Shown here: positions 10,901 through 22,150 of the stretch, piece after piece
Layout of the letters: every line of letters begins with the position of its first letter
Numbering within the stretch: position 1 is the first letter of the stretch
Source: Cruorifilaria tuberocauda
Lineage: Eukaryota; Nematoda; Chromadorea; Rhabditida; Onchocercidae
DNA length: 22,173 bases
Assembly (NCBI GenBank): GCA_013365365.1
Contig: JABVXU010000761.1
Span: 1-22,173, forward strand
Reading direction: 5' to 3'
Position numbers and translations under genes: made by a program
The notes under the pieces: generated by a model
The model's database searches: none
What the model was told of the DNA's origin: nothing
The model's input: only the letters and a program-made list of their open reading frames with translations

Positions 10901-13900
10901 CTAATTTTTGGTAATTGAGCGATTGTCTTCCCGGCCTTGATTTGTTCAATCTAAAAAATAGCATCAATCTACCTTGTGGAAAGGCGAAATTTTAATTACT
11001 GTTATAAAAAACTATTTCCTTTAGAACGAAATATTGGAAGTTAAAACTTTCATATGACTTTTTCTTTAACAAACGAATTACCATAAAATTCTGGAAAGTG
11101 TGATTCTAACAATTTACCTGCGCAGCAAATTCGGCTTTAGCAGTGGCAATAAGACTCGCCACCTCTTCTCGTTTAGCCCTCCATTCCGAAGCACCTATTT
11201 TCAGTTCCTCCGCCGCGACAGGATTCCTTGCTCTAAAGTTAAATGATAATACATTCAAAACTAAGAAAAATATATAGACCACTTTCAAACTATTTCACTG
11301 TATTTTGTATTTATTTACACTATGTACACCAAATAAAAGCTTTTCCTATAGCAACTGTTCACAGATAACTTTATACGGTCACTAAACACAATTAAGTAGA
11401 ATGACAAACTTCTTCGATTCGGTTTCCAGATCCTTCACTCTTTGCCCTGCATCTTTATGTGCCCTTTCAAGTACAGCAATGCCCGTTTCAAGCTTATGCT
11501 CCATCAGTGAAACTTCGGCTTTCTTTGCACGTTCAGTCAAAAAAGCTACATTACTTTGAAACGTCTTACGTTCCTGAAGTAATATAGTACATATAGATAG
11601 ATCAATGTGAAACTATTTCAATATATATTGAAAAATGATAATTATTCCGGATGTAAAACTTCTTTTAATAAAAAAACGATTTGCAGCATAATGAATTGCT
11701 TTCTATTACCCACCGAAGATAGCACGTTTTCGGAACGTTTCAGTGCAATCGACCGTTCATTTAGTTGGTTTTTTAATTCGCTGATTTCGGTATCCCGTCC
11801 TCTGATTTCTTCGGTCATATTCTTCCGAGTATCCTGGCTAGACTGCAATTCTCTCTGCAGCTTTCTTAGTTCCTCTGCATGTTTCTGCCGAAGCTCTTGC
11901 ATTTCACGTACCAAACATTCATTTTTCTCTTGCAATTCTCGTGATCGCTCAGAATCTCGTCTACAATTAAAGACATGTTGTTTATCGTGAATTTTATCAG
12001 CTGGCGAAAAATTGATTAAAGGTATAAGGGAATATTTTCTATGGTGTTGGGTTGGATATCTTATTTCAAAGCTAAATAGTAAAGAATCAAGTCTTCTTGA
12101 AATACGACAATAAGTAAAACATGAAATGACCATCATACCATGGCCTACTGGGGAGATGAACCTTCAAAAGTGCTGTAACTTGATAATCAGCTATCGTTAG
12201 ACAGCTGGGTCAATTCCACACAGCATTTTTGTTTTCCCTAAAGTTACAGTATGATCGATCGGAAATTCTAGTATCGTTTAGAACTATGACAAGTCAGTAT
12301 AAACTACTCTAGGTTCATAAAACTCAAAATCACACTTACTCATGTTGTTTGGCACTTTTTTCAAGTTTCTTTAATTCATTCTTTTTCTGGTTTAACTGCT
12401 GCATTGTCTTCTCATGTTTTTCTTTCTCGGACTGCAACTGTGCCTGCATCTGTTTCGTTGCATTCGTATGTTTCTGCTCTAGCCTGCAAAACGTAAAGCA
12501 TAAAGAAAAATTCCAGCTCAAGCAACATTTTTTCCTCTTCCAACCTTCTCCCGAAAACCTTTCTTCATATAAAAATATAAATAAATACTGGAAACTCGTT
12601 TCACACTTACTTTTTATTCTTTTCTTTCTCGGCAGTAAGTTGTCGCGACAAATTTTCTTTATCACTTTCAAGTAATGCAATACGTTGGGCGATTTTCTCT
12701 GTATGTTCGCTCAATCTTCAAATGAGTATATATTGATTAAAATATTGATCATACAAAGTACTCATACTTTTTACTCAAGAATTACTTCTTTTACATATAA
12801 ATAATAATAACTTACTTCTCAGCTTGGCCAACTTCCATCAGTGGGTTTTTACTCACGGCTTGGTCAGCAAAAACACCAATGCGATGCACTTCACGATTCA
12901 ACATATAATCATGCTGGTCATCTGGACAGTCAGACATCAAGGAACTGAAGTCATCTGCATCATCAACCAAAGGCGCTGTTAAATGATGCTCATCCAATGA
13001 GGAGCAATCAAGATCTGAAATTTGTTCATACTGCACTAATTGAGCAAGCGCTAAAGATTACCACACTAAAATCATGATAGATGATGGATCTCAGATATGC
13101 AGTAGTGCCTCTACAAAAGTTAGCTCCTTAACTACAACCTTACCTACATCGCTACTTCTCTCGCTTTTGAGCTTTCATCCCCTCTTACCTCTACGTCCAT
13201 CTTTGATCGCCTCGATAACCTTCTCGTCTCCAGCTAGAATTGCCAGTTTTTGCAGACAACCTTTAAGGAAGGGACTTTTCGAACGCATTTCCAATGTATT
13301 AATAAATTCAGCGGCTTTGTCAACCACACGTTTAGCGTTCACACAGTTAACACCAATCACTGACAGCGCTGCCATAACTTGCTGAACCTTAAACGACAGT
13401 GAAATGATGAAGAAATCAAATTACCACTGCTAATTTTAGATGCTATTTTTTAATCTATCAACTTCTGTTCTTTTTATGCTTAATATTTAATTGGACTTTA
13501 TATCATAAAGTGAATCAATTATATTGTAAAAAAGAGAAGAACGACAAACACATTTTCTACTTTTTTTTTGAAGCTAAAAGTGACCTGTGCATCTGTAAAA
13601 TGAGGAATATTTCCAGCACCAAAATCCAGACTATTTTCATCGTTAGCAGGTGGATTCTGAAAAAAAATATTTGCAGTTTCGTAATACATAAGTGAAAAAT
13701 GAAATAAAAAATAAGATGACCAACTTCTCCGTTTTTCATGTATTTCCAGCAATATTTGATGTTGAATTTAAGCCATTCTTCAATATACTGTCGTGACCAG
13801 ATATTCGGCTGTGTAGAATCATCCATATATGATTGCATCTAAATGTCCCAAATAAGAGTTAGATTACACAAAATTACACAGAAATTTCAAACAACTATTA

Positions 13901-16900
13901 TAAATAATATTAATGAAAACCTGAGGACTTGTCAAATTGTCCGCCATGACTTGCTGTGTCTGATAAATTGGAAAGACCGGAAATGTCTGCAATAATGGAA
14001 ACAATCGTTCATTGATATAAATGAATTCATTTGTAATAATATAATTTAAATATGATGAAAATACTTTTGGATCCGCATTAGCGAATTGCGATGTAAAGCG
14101 TGCTATACTTTCTTTCTGCATTTCCGCAGTTACTTCCGCACTGTTATCCGTTTGGGTCTTTAAATGCTGCAATTAACGGAATCAAATTAAATCATATTAA
14201 AGAATAAAGTGCAACCCAAAATTTGAAGGATTAGTCTCTTAATGCAATTATAATAGTACCAAAAAATGAACAACAGTTGTTACTAATACTATAACTTCAA
14301 AAAAAACCTCGTCTTGTTTTTTCCTAGAATCAGCATCCCTGAATTCGCCCGGCTTCTTTCGACGCCATTCTAGAATTTTATATCATTTCACATTGTTACA
14401 GACAAAAGTATCATCCACGATAGTTTCATAATATGCCTGTATGCCTAATTTAAATGGAAGTAGTTATAACTGTGCTGACGTGTGACACAAAATTCTTAGT
14501 GTTTCAGAGTTCAGAGTATAAGATTTTCACAGCTGAAATAACTGCGAAATTTCTGGATAAAAATTCAACTGACAACATGAGAAAAAAAGAGATACTTACC
14601 GCCGTTGGGAATGGTTTTCTTGGCTGTCTGCTTTTTTGGTTGGGCATATGGTCGATTTGGATTTGGATTTGTCATACCCGTTTGTGCATTTACTATAGCT
14701 GCATCAGCTTTGGGCATTAGCACGGAAACTTAAAGCATCTCATTAAAACGCAGTTTTCAACTTTGACATATTTAAGAACAGAAAAAAATGAAAATAAAAC
14801 AAATAAATCTCAACAGTTCAAATCACGAAAAAACCTATAATGAACTTTCTGTCCCTATCTTCCGTAATTTACTACCATCATGCACAAAGATTATACCATT
14901 ATTAAATTCACCAATATAAAACTATTTAACTATAAATTAGCCAGTTATTTTAATCAGAAAAGTGAACTGGAAAAATGAAAAGATCTTACAGGAACCACAT
15001 AAAATACAGCAATAAAACGAGGCAGAAAGTTTTGTGCATGCGGTATATCAAAACAATTCTCAGTTAATATTGAAATTATCCAATTCAGATAAAAAAATAT
15101 CCTTAAAAATGATGAAAAAATTACAATCAGTTTGGCATGAAGCCTCTTCCGTGTTAAGGGAAGCAGGCTCAAGAATAGCCTGAATACAGCTATCACAATC
15201 ATCGCGCACTATTGCACCATCACTTTGCAGTGAACGCTTCATCTTTTTGGAACAAGGAACTCCAACCACGGTGCGATCATTGTTTCCTTCGACCTAAATA
15301 ATATTTAGATGTCAGAATCAAGTTAATATCCATACGCAAAGTGAAAAAATGCCACAAAATTTTCGAATAATAGTATCAGAGATAGTTTCTATTCAAACAA
15401 ACTTTTGTACAGCACAAGTAATGGAAAAACAACTACTTTTTAAAATTAAGAAAAATCACTTCACTATCTGAAGCTCCACTTGAGCTCATTTCTTCATTAC
15501 TTGAGCATTCAAGAACGTGCTGCTCTTTCTGTTCTTGGCATAATTCCCATGGTTGACCATGTCCGCTTATATCATATGTGCAACGGAGAACCGGCGCAAC
15601 TGAGTCTTGAGTCTCAGTTTTCTAAAATCAAATTATGGAAATTGCAACACTAGAACATGCGTTGTAGTTGAATTATGGTAGGAGCTAAAAGTATCACGCT
15701 GTGAAAAATTACAGAGAAGAAATTTTATGCCGATACATTAAGAATCCCGCAGACAATTAAAATCAGATGGTCGCTGCATGAGCCACAAAGCACAATTGCC
15801 TCGATTATTTTCGTGCATTTTTTTTAGCTTACCTTCATTCTCTGCGACTAAAAAATTTCATGAATTCAACACACCTGTGAATCTACCTGCAACATGTGCC
15901 CATCTTCGACTATTTTGGTTCCTAAAGAAAATACATCATTTTCCAAGTAATTAGCATTGATCACCATTTCTCTCTTTTCCACTTCCGCTTTTTCATCCAA
16001 TCTGTAATATTATAAACCTTCAAAGCAATGTTCTGCGTTGATTCCCACAAGCGACTTATTATACATGCTCGTGAATTATGTCTTCTGTATTCATATATAG
16101 TATCAAATTTACCTTTGACAAGTGGTCTTCTTGTCATCGCCTTTTTCTTCTTTCTGTTCATTGCCGAAAACGGTTCCATCAATATGCTTTGATAATTTTT
16201 CCCGTTTCTGCAATTATTAAAATCCACCATTTCATGAAAAGAAAAAAGCACTATCCTAATATATTTGCTTAAATGTTACCGAATCATCGGGTCCGTCCTC
16301 TTGTTTTCCATTATTGGAAATCCATTTTGCTTCGCGAGCTGAATTCAACAGCACTTCAGTTGGAGTTTCTAGAAAGAAATAACATCAACAGCAACAATAA
16401 AAAACTTGGAACTTCCTGAAGACAATCTATTCCGCTAAACATGTGACTTTCTTACACCATCCTGCAAGCTTAATTTATGAGGGAATAGAAACCTTGCACA
16501 TTGCAAGCGTTTTTGTCGTTTTGAAGCACTGGACGGGTTTCCGTAACATTTGATTCTATAGCTTGTTTTGTTTCCGATGTTTTATTTACGAGTGAAGTTG
16601 CTATTCTGAAAACATCGTCCAGTTTTCTTTAGTTTCTGAGACAGTTTTACGGCGAGTGTTCTCAACAAGGAAGCAGAAATAGAATGAATGAACAACTTCA
16701 GCACCCATTTTTGTAATTGACGAACATCAAGACCACATTTCGCTCATAACTTTCAATAAAAACCTTTCTCAATAAAAAATAAACCTGTTTTGAACATTAA
16801 CACTTCTTTCTGCATTTGTTTCACGAGATTTATTGTTCGAATTCGATTTTGCTGATGATTTGTTCATGTTGGATTGTTTGTTGATTGTGGCAGCACCTGA

Positions 16901-19900
16901 TATAGCCTGTTTCAAAGCACTCTGATTAAGCGAATTTTCTTCATCACTTTTACCAAGTGGAGGTCCTGAAAAGCAGACTTAAGACAAAAAGGGAACCAAT
17001 GCCTAGGCGAATGGTGCAAATTACATTTAAATTAAGAAATTTTGAAGATTTTTTTGGCAAGTTTTAAACAATAAAAAGAAACCTTTTTCGATCCTTTCAA
17101 TACTTTGTTTCAACTTCATCTCAATCAGCTTCGCTTTCTGAGCCTCGAGATCGGCTTTGCATTCTTGATCACGATCTTTGCAAAACTTCAGAGCGCTTGT
17201 ATTAACTTCTATAGCTTTGTCGATGAGTCCTCTGCTACTTTGTATATCAGCTAATCTCATATAATCTTGAATTTTCTTCTCAAATTGCTCATGAGTTCTG
17301 AAAATAATGTTTAAGCAAGTCACCAGAAGGTACAAGCTCTTTCACTTTCTCTTATGTCAGTAAAAAAGAGAAGATTTCGTTTGAGCAAAAATACAACGAA
17401 ATTTCATACAGGATGTTTTTCGGAGGTTCAGCTTTGACAGATACTTCCAAAATAACTTTGTCATCTTTGATGTAACCTTGACTTTCATCTAATATATCCT
17501 AAAAATATTAAATAAAAATTAAAAACCGTTTGTTAAAGTGATTTTCCACAACCAGTACGAAAATCATTTTAATTTTATTTCAGCTGTTTAAAGAGTTTGC
17601 TTCACAAATTAAACTTACAGCCCATGTCATGAAGCATGAATATCCCCAATCATTTTCCTTCGCAGTATAAACATGGTTAGTTTTCCTTGTAAAATGTGGT
17701 ACCCCTTGTTTCTGAGAAATCAAACGCAGTTCTGCTGCGGCTTGGCAAGACCATGAACTGGAAAAATGAAGATTACAGCAACGGATATGGTAGAAAACAC
17801 GCATTCTTTTCAGCTCAGTTTTGCAACGATTTTATAAATCTACCTCTCTCTAAGCAAAAAAACATAAGCAGACAGATTATTGCTCTTCGTTACAAATAGA
17901 AAGCAATGTAATGGTAACTTACTCAGAATAAGCATCTGGACAACACTGCAGAAAAAATCCCAAACACTTTTGCGTGCCTTTCTTTTGTACAACATGCTGT
18001 CGCGGCATTACCATTATCCGCCTGAAAACAAAACAAAACGAATGCAAATATCAACCAATAAAGCCATGACTATTCATTGAGTACTGCTGCTCATGCCAAA
18101 GGCAAGTGATTGCCTCAAGATTATTCCCCATAAATTCTTGACCTTCTAAGCTTATAATATTATCTAATGAACTGTTATAGATTCTGAAATCCGTTCACTA
18201 ACCAAGGAACAGCTTGTATTTTTTTACTTGGTCCCCTCACAGTATCTGCCATATTGGTGAAATTTTGAATCATCAATCGCAGTGTTCCATCAGATGAAGT
18301 GCTTGATGTAGGAGAGTTAGCATCAGCACTCGATGATGCCACCGTACCTGAAACAAGCGCTTGAATATGCACTTCACGAAAACGAGACACTTTAAGAAAA
18401 CGTATGTCTTTTCTTAACAGATTTCTCCGGACAATATAAAACTGAATTTCACAATATGATATTAAGTGAAAAACAACCAACAAGAGCTACTCAGATAGCC
18501 TAACTAAAAAACAATGTTAAATTATTTGCGGTATAAGCCTCCTTCTAAAGACTGTTCCGCTTACAAATGCAGCAAGCATAGTACAGTGTAGTGAATGCTC
18601 GAAAAGTCTCACAATTAGAGAAGAAGTTACTGAATAATAAACCAAACCTTTATTTGCAACAGGTTGAGAAATATTAGTTTGAGAACAATGTGTAATTTTT
18701 GGGAATGTTTCTTCATCGGGATCCGTTTGGCATGCAACATTAACCTTGGCTTTCCTGAAAAAGAAATGTCAAAGACGAAAACTAGAACACCTCAAAATTT
18801 TGCATTTGACTTCATATTTATATTTATTTATTTTCGCCTTTTCCTTTTACTTGACGTTTTTGCAATATGCTACCGCTTTTCGCTTATGCTTCATATATCT
18901 AATCGTGTTTCAAATTTTACCTTTCTTACATAACATATGTCTATTTTTTTATATACAATTTATTTTATTTACATATATTCTCTTTTTTACAAATAATAAT
19001 GAAGTGTTGTTACCGTGAGACAAAATGTATTTCATACGACACGTAAAATATAATTTATTAGTACAAAAAAATATGAAACACAACGAACGCCAACCTCACA
19101 CCACTCTGATGTATCGAACATAAATTCCCCCTTTTTTCTCCAGCTACAGCTGATGATTTTACAATTTCATGACAATTATTCACCTTCCTTGAAGAAGGTA
19201 TCTCTGAAACTACTGTTGCACCCAAATCCATGTCACCTAAAATATGTTGATCATTAACATCTTTTAAGTATGCAGTGGTGGTCTAAAAAATGTGCAAGAA
19301 AATTAAGTGCCACAACAAGAACTGAACAGCAATCTATCACATGTCGACAATGGTACTCACAACGTAGGTGGTCTCCATAAGCTTCGACAAATATAACCCT
19401 AGTGCTTCCCGCCCATCCTGCCTGTCCGTCTGCACGATGATATATATTTTCTTTTGTATCCGTAAGAAGTGTTAAGGTGCCATAACATCAGAGATACATA
19501 ACTCTAACAGTGATCCGTTGTACTGACCAAGTGTTTACATCTTTTGCGTGTCTCAGTGAACTCTGCCCTCGATTAACAACGAGCAGGGTTCAGTTTACTC
19601 CTACTATCTAGTGTGCTGACGAGCACTGTTTACAAAGCTACCTTCCTCTTGAAAAGGTCTACGGAAGAGTTATAAGTCACTCACTACTTATGCCGTGATG
19701 GTACCAATTTCAATGCAACCATCACCGGCAATACATTTTCTAGAAAAAATTTCCGAATATCCTGGAACGTGTATCACTGCATACTGAAATGTAGAAATGG
19801 CACTTAATATCTTCAACTACTTCAATATCATCCAATGGTAATCGAAAAGGCCAATGAAATGGATGAATTCTATGCAAAAATGAAAAAACCACACACCCTT

Positions 19901-21120
19901 CTAAATTTTTATTTCATGTGCAGTAAGAAGAAAATAAAATGCTGAAAAAAAAATTGTGACGTACATAAAAACTACAGCGTGAAACTTCACCAATACAGTT
20001 ATTAGCGTGAAACTTCACCAATACAATTATTTGAGAGAGATTTACGAAAGGTAATCCAGAAATCTAAGGTTACCGTGCTAAAAACTTCCGAAACAGAGAA
20101 ACATTACCGATACAAGCATATCATACTTGCAAACGATACTGTTTCGTGTGATACTTAAATTCATATAATCGTCAAATGGGATAAATTTCAAAAGATTCTG
20201 AGACAATCAGGAGTACTAATAAAAAAGTGAGTTGAAATAGTACATACTACTGGAAAAAAAGGCTGAAAAGTTATGAAACCTCAGGTAGCGAAAGGGAAAT
20301 CGATTTGTTCCCTTGTTATGGTGAATAAAATTTATTTATAACTACGAAATAATATCAGTAAACTTACTACAAAAACTTATAGGCAAAGGATACAATTTGA
20401 ATGATAACTTAAAATATTAAGAACTACTGATATGACTAAAACAGCAGGCCGAGATACAATTACTCCCCACCCTTGAAACGTAAATTAAACAAGGAATTCC
20501 AATATCCATAGCGGAAAAAGAAACTTACACTTGGTCCTATGTGTTGAAGCATCTGCTGCTACACTTGAATCAGTTTTTCTAGTAATAGTGGCACTCGGAG
20601 TAGTTGTAGCAATAGTATTTGTATTGGTAGTAGCGGTTATGGAAGTAGTAGTATTAGTATTAGTAGTAGTAGTAGTAATAGGAGTAGTAGTAGTAGTAGT
20701 AGTAATGGTAGTAGTAGTAGTAGTAGTAGTATCAGTAGTAGTAGCAGTAGTAGTAGATTTGCCACCCAGTTCTCTATCAGCTGAAGACCTTTCCGGTTGA
20801 ACGGATCCGTCGTTGCAGCCTCCACCACCACCAGCTAATCGATAATCCGGTACGGTACCTGTGGTATCACTTGATGCAACTACAGTATTCGAATAAGACG
20901 ATTCACCGTTATTATCATTATCAGAAATCGATCCGACTGGTCGTCGTAAATCGCTCGGTACCATTGCTGCATCATTAGGCAAGATATCTGCGGGTGAGTT
21001 TCCGCTTGCGTGATCACCATCACAGGTTGCGCTACTTGCGCTACTTGACTCGTTGTTTTCGTTCATAGTTGGCGGAGAGCTGCTTCCAGCTGCTACCTCG
21101 AGTGTCACTTGATTCGCCAT
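8000..21120 (-). CDS. Large MATH-domain, coiled-coil scaffold protein (37 exons, 1,811 aa)
   Basis: Exons in gene order: 20529-21120, 19095-19236, 18648-18754, 18203-18347, 17923-18021, 17619-17757, 17410-17498, 17083-17297, 16785-16965, 16493-16605, 16280-16368, 16113-16207, 15887-16001, 15460-15621, 15125-15293, 14600-14728, 14308-14369, 14065-14166, 13921-13986, 13725-13838, 13585-13656, 13189-13387, 12816-13050, 12611-12715, 12340-12483, 11714-11960, 11410-11573, 11118-11232, 10752-10950, 10550-10675, 10110-10369, 9934-10039, 9705-9847, 9498-9586, 9172-9289, 8321-8486, 8000-8022. Every phase matches and the sum, 5,436 nt, is divisible by three. Parts: Ser/Thr-rich N-terminus (1-300); USP7-like MATH domain (about 303-437); a helical segment (438-509); polar linkers (510-915); a probable helical block (about 937-1065); a coiled coil (about 1135-1400); a Pro/Ser/Thr-rich stretch (1405-1690); a small helical module (1695-1742); and a Met/Pro/Gln tail. 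There is no catalytic ubiquitin domain. I infer a scaffold or substrate adaptor; I do not recognise a named orthologue. Least certain are the exon 2 donor (GTTGGC), the retained-or-spliced intron 18, the exon 33 donor (9705 or 9711) and the 23-base last exon. Introns over 300 bases other than those listed separately (18755-19094, 11961-12339) show nothing further. Confidence 0.8.
8507..9016 (+). repeat. Tandem array of inverted exon 20 copies (3.5 units of about 135 bp)
   Basis: Three exon-like cores begin at 8574, 8709 and 8847, giving periods of 135 and 138. Each follows ATTTTAG and begins with the codons of exon 20 (MQSYMDD). Four copies of a spacer, with landmark ACCGTCAT then CAACAATCCATTCAA, alternate with the cores. 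Core 1 stays open until TAA at 8667-8669. Core 2 has one extra codon (Phe) and stays open until TAA at 8805-8807. Core 3 has a stop at 8898-8900 but extends further along the exon, to GGAAATACAT. The cores lie on the strand opposite to exon 20, inside intron 35 (8487-9171) of the same gene. I saw no terminal inverted repeats or transposase. Confidence 0.9.
9172..9586 (-). other. C-terminal helical module (exons 34-35)
   Basis: Residues 1695-1742 form two or three predicted amphipathic helices: DTLLDTLRNHFPHISP, then DNLKEYINEYMMRNN and LPLRELVNYI. The stretch stands out from the low-complexity sequence on both sides. From memory it resembles the helical segment before the RING finger in DZIP3/TTC3-type ligases, but no RING follows here. 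The domain identity is tentative. Confidence 0.45.
11118..12715 (-). other. Long coiled-coil region (exons 24-28)
   Basis: Residues about 1135-1400 are rich in Glu, Lys, Gln and Leu with heptad spacing, for example EKIAQRIALLESDKENLSRQ, LNQKKNELKKLEKSAKQ and ELRKLQRELQSSQDTRK. Exon joins fall inside heptads without breaking the frame. The region probably mediates dimerisation or assembly; this is inferred from composition. Confidence 0.85.
13987..14064 (-). other. 78-nt in-frame intron 18 with no stop codon
   Basis: The segment starts with GTATTTTC and ends with TTGCAG, so it looks like a short AT-rich intron. Its length is 26 codons and it contains no stop in the host frame. Retention would add 26 residues beginning VFSSYLNYI between exons 18 and 19. 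I treat it as an intron because of its base composition. Confidence 0.6.
17410..18282 (-). other. USP7-type MATH/TRAF domain (exons 4-7)
   Basis: Residues about 303-437 follow the order of the USP7 MATH domain: LRLMIQNF, then VPWRIMVMPR, then GFFLQC, then SWSCQA, then the key block KENDWGYSCFMTW and finally DKVILEVSVKAEPP. In USP7 the DWG residues of this block contact P/A-x-x-S substrate peptides; here they are D398, W399 and G400. Peptide recognition is therefore likely, by family knowledge. No cysteine-protease domain follows. Confidence 0.9.
19558..19591. other. Imperfect inverted repeat (12 bp stem, 8-nt loop)
   Basis: The arms GAACTCTGCCCTCG and CGAGCAGGGTTC can pair in 12 positions, with one G-U pair and a two-base bulge, around the loop ATTAACAA. 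It lies within intron 1. No function is apparent. Confidence 0.6.
19977..20032. repeat. 28-bp tandem duplication
   Basis: Two adjacent 28-base units begin GCGTGAAACTTCACCAATAC and differ at only a few bases near their ends. They lie within intron 1 of the MATH gene and encode nothing evident. Confidence 0.9.
20565..20757 (-). repeat. ACT-type trinucleotide tract coding poly-threonine
   Basis: On the coding strand the tract is mostly ACT and AC-N codons. It encodes a long Thr-rich segment with scattered Asn, Ile and Ala, near residues 122-185 of the MATH protein. It is an expanded microsatellite within exon 1, most pure at 20644-20755. Confidence 0.9.
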
Positions 21121-22150
21121 TAGTAATTTCCGTTTTTTTATATTTTCAAAATTTTAAATCCTGTATTTATAGCTCATACAGTACAACAACATATACTTCC
21201 CATACCATCGAACCTGTCGAACGTTATGTCGCCTATCAACATACAATAAAACGACGATACACGAGGTTTTAGTTTTATATTCCTACTACATAAATATAAG
21301 AATAGTTAATTTCGACTCGAATTTTTTCGTATTTTGCTTGAAGATCTTAGGTTTCAGTACTTTTTTAAAATAACAAAGAGTAAAAAACAACAAACAGAAA
21401 CACAAAAACAGTATGTGGACACATGCATTTCTTATCCATTTCCATGCCTCCTTTTATCCTTCCCTTCGGAACTCATTTTACAGAATCTATGTATTGCTCA
21501 ACAATATACCTACCCACCTGGAAAAACTATATAATAAATTAATTATCATTCCTTCCGTTCTCTCTCCCTCTGCAGTCTGGAAAATCCTCATCCTTCCGTA
21601 ATTCACTCATTCAAATGACGAATAGTTATCCGATAATTAAGAAGTATTTAGCATACTAATCCATTTGCAGAAACAATACCATACTCCTCTCTTCATTTCT
21701 ACTTTTTCATCTTTTTAGCATTACTAATTTTATCAAACTAAAATATATGCTAGATTGTAAGACTTACTTGATATGCTTCATGTATAGTACCACCATAGCA
21801 TTTACCAAACTGAAATATATACCATAATCTAAGATCTATTTGATATACTTCATTTATAGCATTATCATAATACTACTCAATCTCTCTCCATTCCTTTTCT
21901 ATGCACTTCTCAGACCCTAGAACCTAATTCCAAAATGTATTAATCTACCGATGGTAAATTGTTGATTAGTTCGCTGTTGCTCAAGCCACAAATAAAACCA
22001 TACGATCCAAAATGCCACGATAAGATACGACGCTGCAGCGTTAGACAGCAATCATTCCAACTTCCCCCGTATTCTGTTATCTCTCCCTATTTTTACTACG
22101 GTAGTCCGCTAAACTAAACATCACATTTTTTTTTTTCTCACAAAGTTTAC
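21121..22150. other. Upstream flank of the MATH gene
   Basis: About 1 kb lies before the start codon. A possible acceptor, AATACAG on the minus strand near 21165, could serve splice-leader addition or an upstream non-coding exon. The region otherwise shows short frames only, plus an imperfect direct repeat at 21717-21857. No TATA element or other promoter motif is convincing. Confidence 0.5.
21717..21857. repeat. Imperfect direct repeat, two units
   Basis: Unit 1 (21717-21796) and unit 2 (21797-21857) share the order AGCATT, then CAAACT-AAATATAT, then TTGATAT-CTTCAT-TAT. Unit 1 carries extra bases at both ends. A third AGCATTA follows at 21858. The region is AT-rich and non-coding. Confidence 0.7.

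Larger units (their letters stand above)
19237..20528 (-). other. Intron 1 of the MATH gene (1.3 kb)
   Basis: This is the largest intron of the gene. It is bounded by a GTAAGT donor and a TTTTAG acceptor. It contains the 28-bp tandem repeat at 19977-20032, a hairpin at 19558-19591 and a stretch that is less AT-rich than other introns (about 19370-19720). I found no exon-like frame. A promoter for a shorter isoform starting in exon 2 is possible but unsupported. Confidence 0.6.

Noticed and set aside
11607..11990. Ser/Cys/Phe-rich 127-codon plus-strand frame
   Set aside because: It is the antisense shadow of coiled-coil exon 26, where Glu/Lys codons read in reverse as Ser, Phe and Leu.
18664..19018. 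Phe/Leu-rich plus-strand frames across MATH intron 2 and exon 3
   Set aside because: They are antisense to exon 3 and to T-rich intron sequence, and show no start context or domain.
20531..20800. Valine-rich plus-strand frame opposite MATH exon 1
   Set aside because: It is the antisense reading of the ACT trinucleotide tract; a pure GTA repeat has no stop codons in this frame.
8000..21120. Splitting the minus-strand region into two or more genes
   Set aside because: Each exon joins the next in phase with plausible splice sites over 37 exons, with no internal stop followed by a new start and no polyadenylation signal between blocks. Transcript data could still overturn this.
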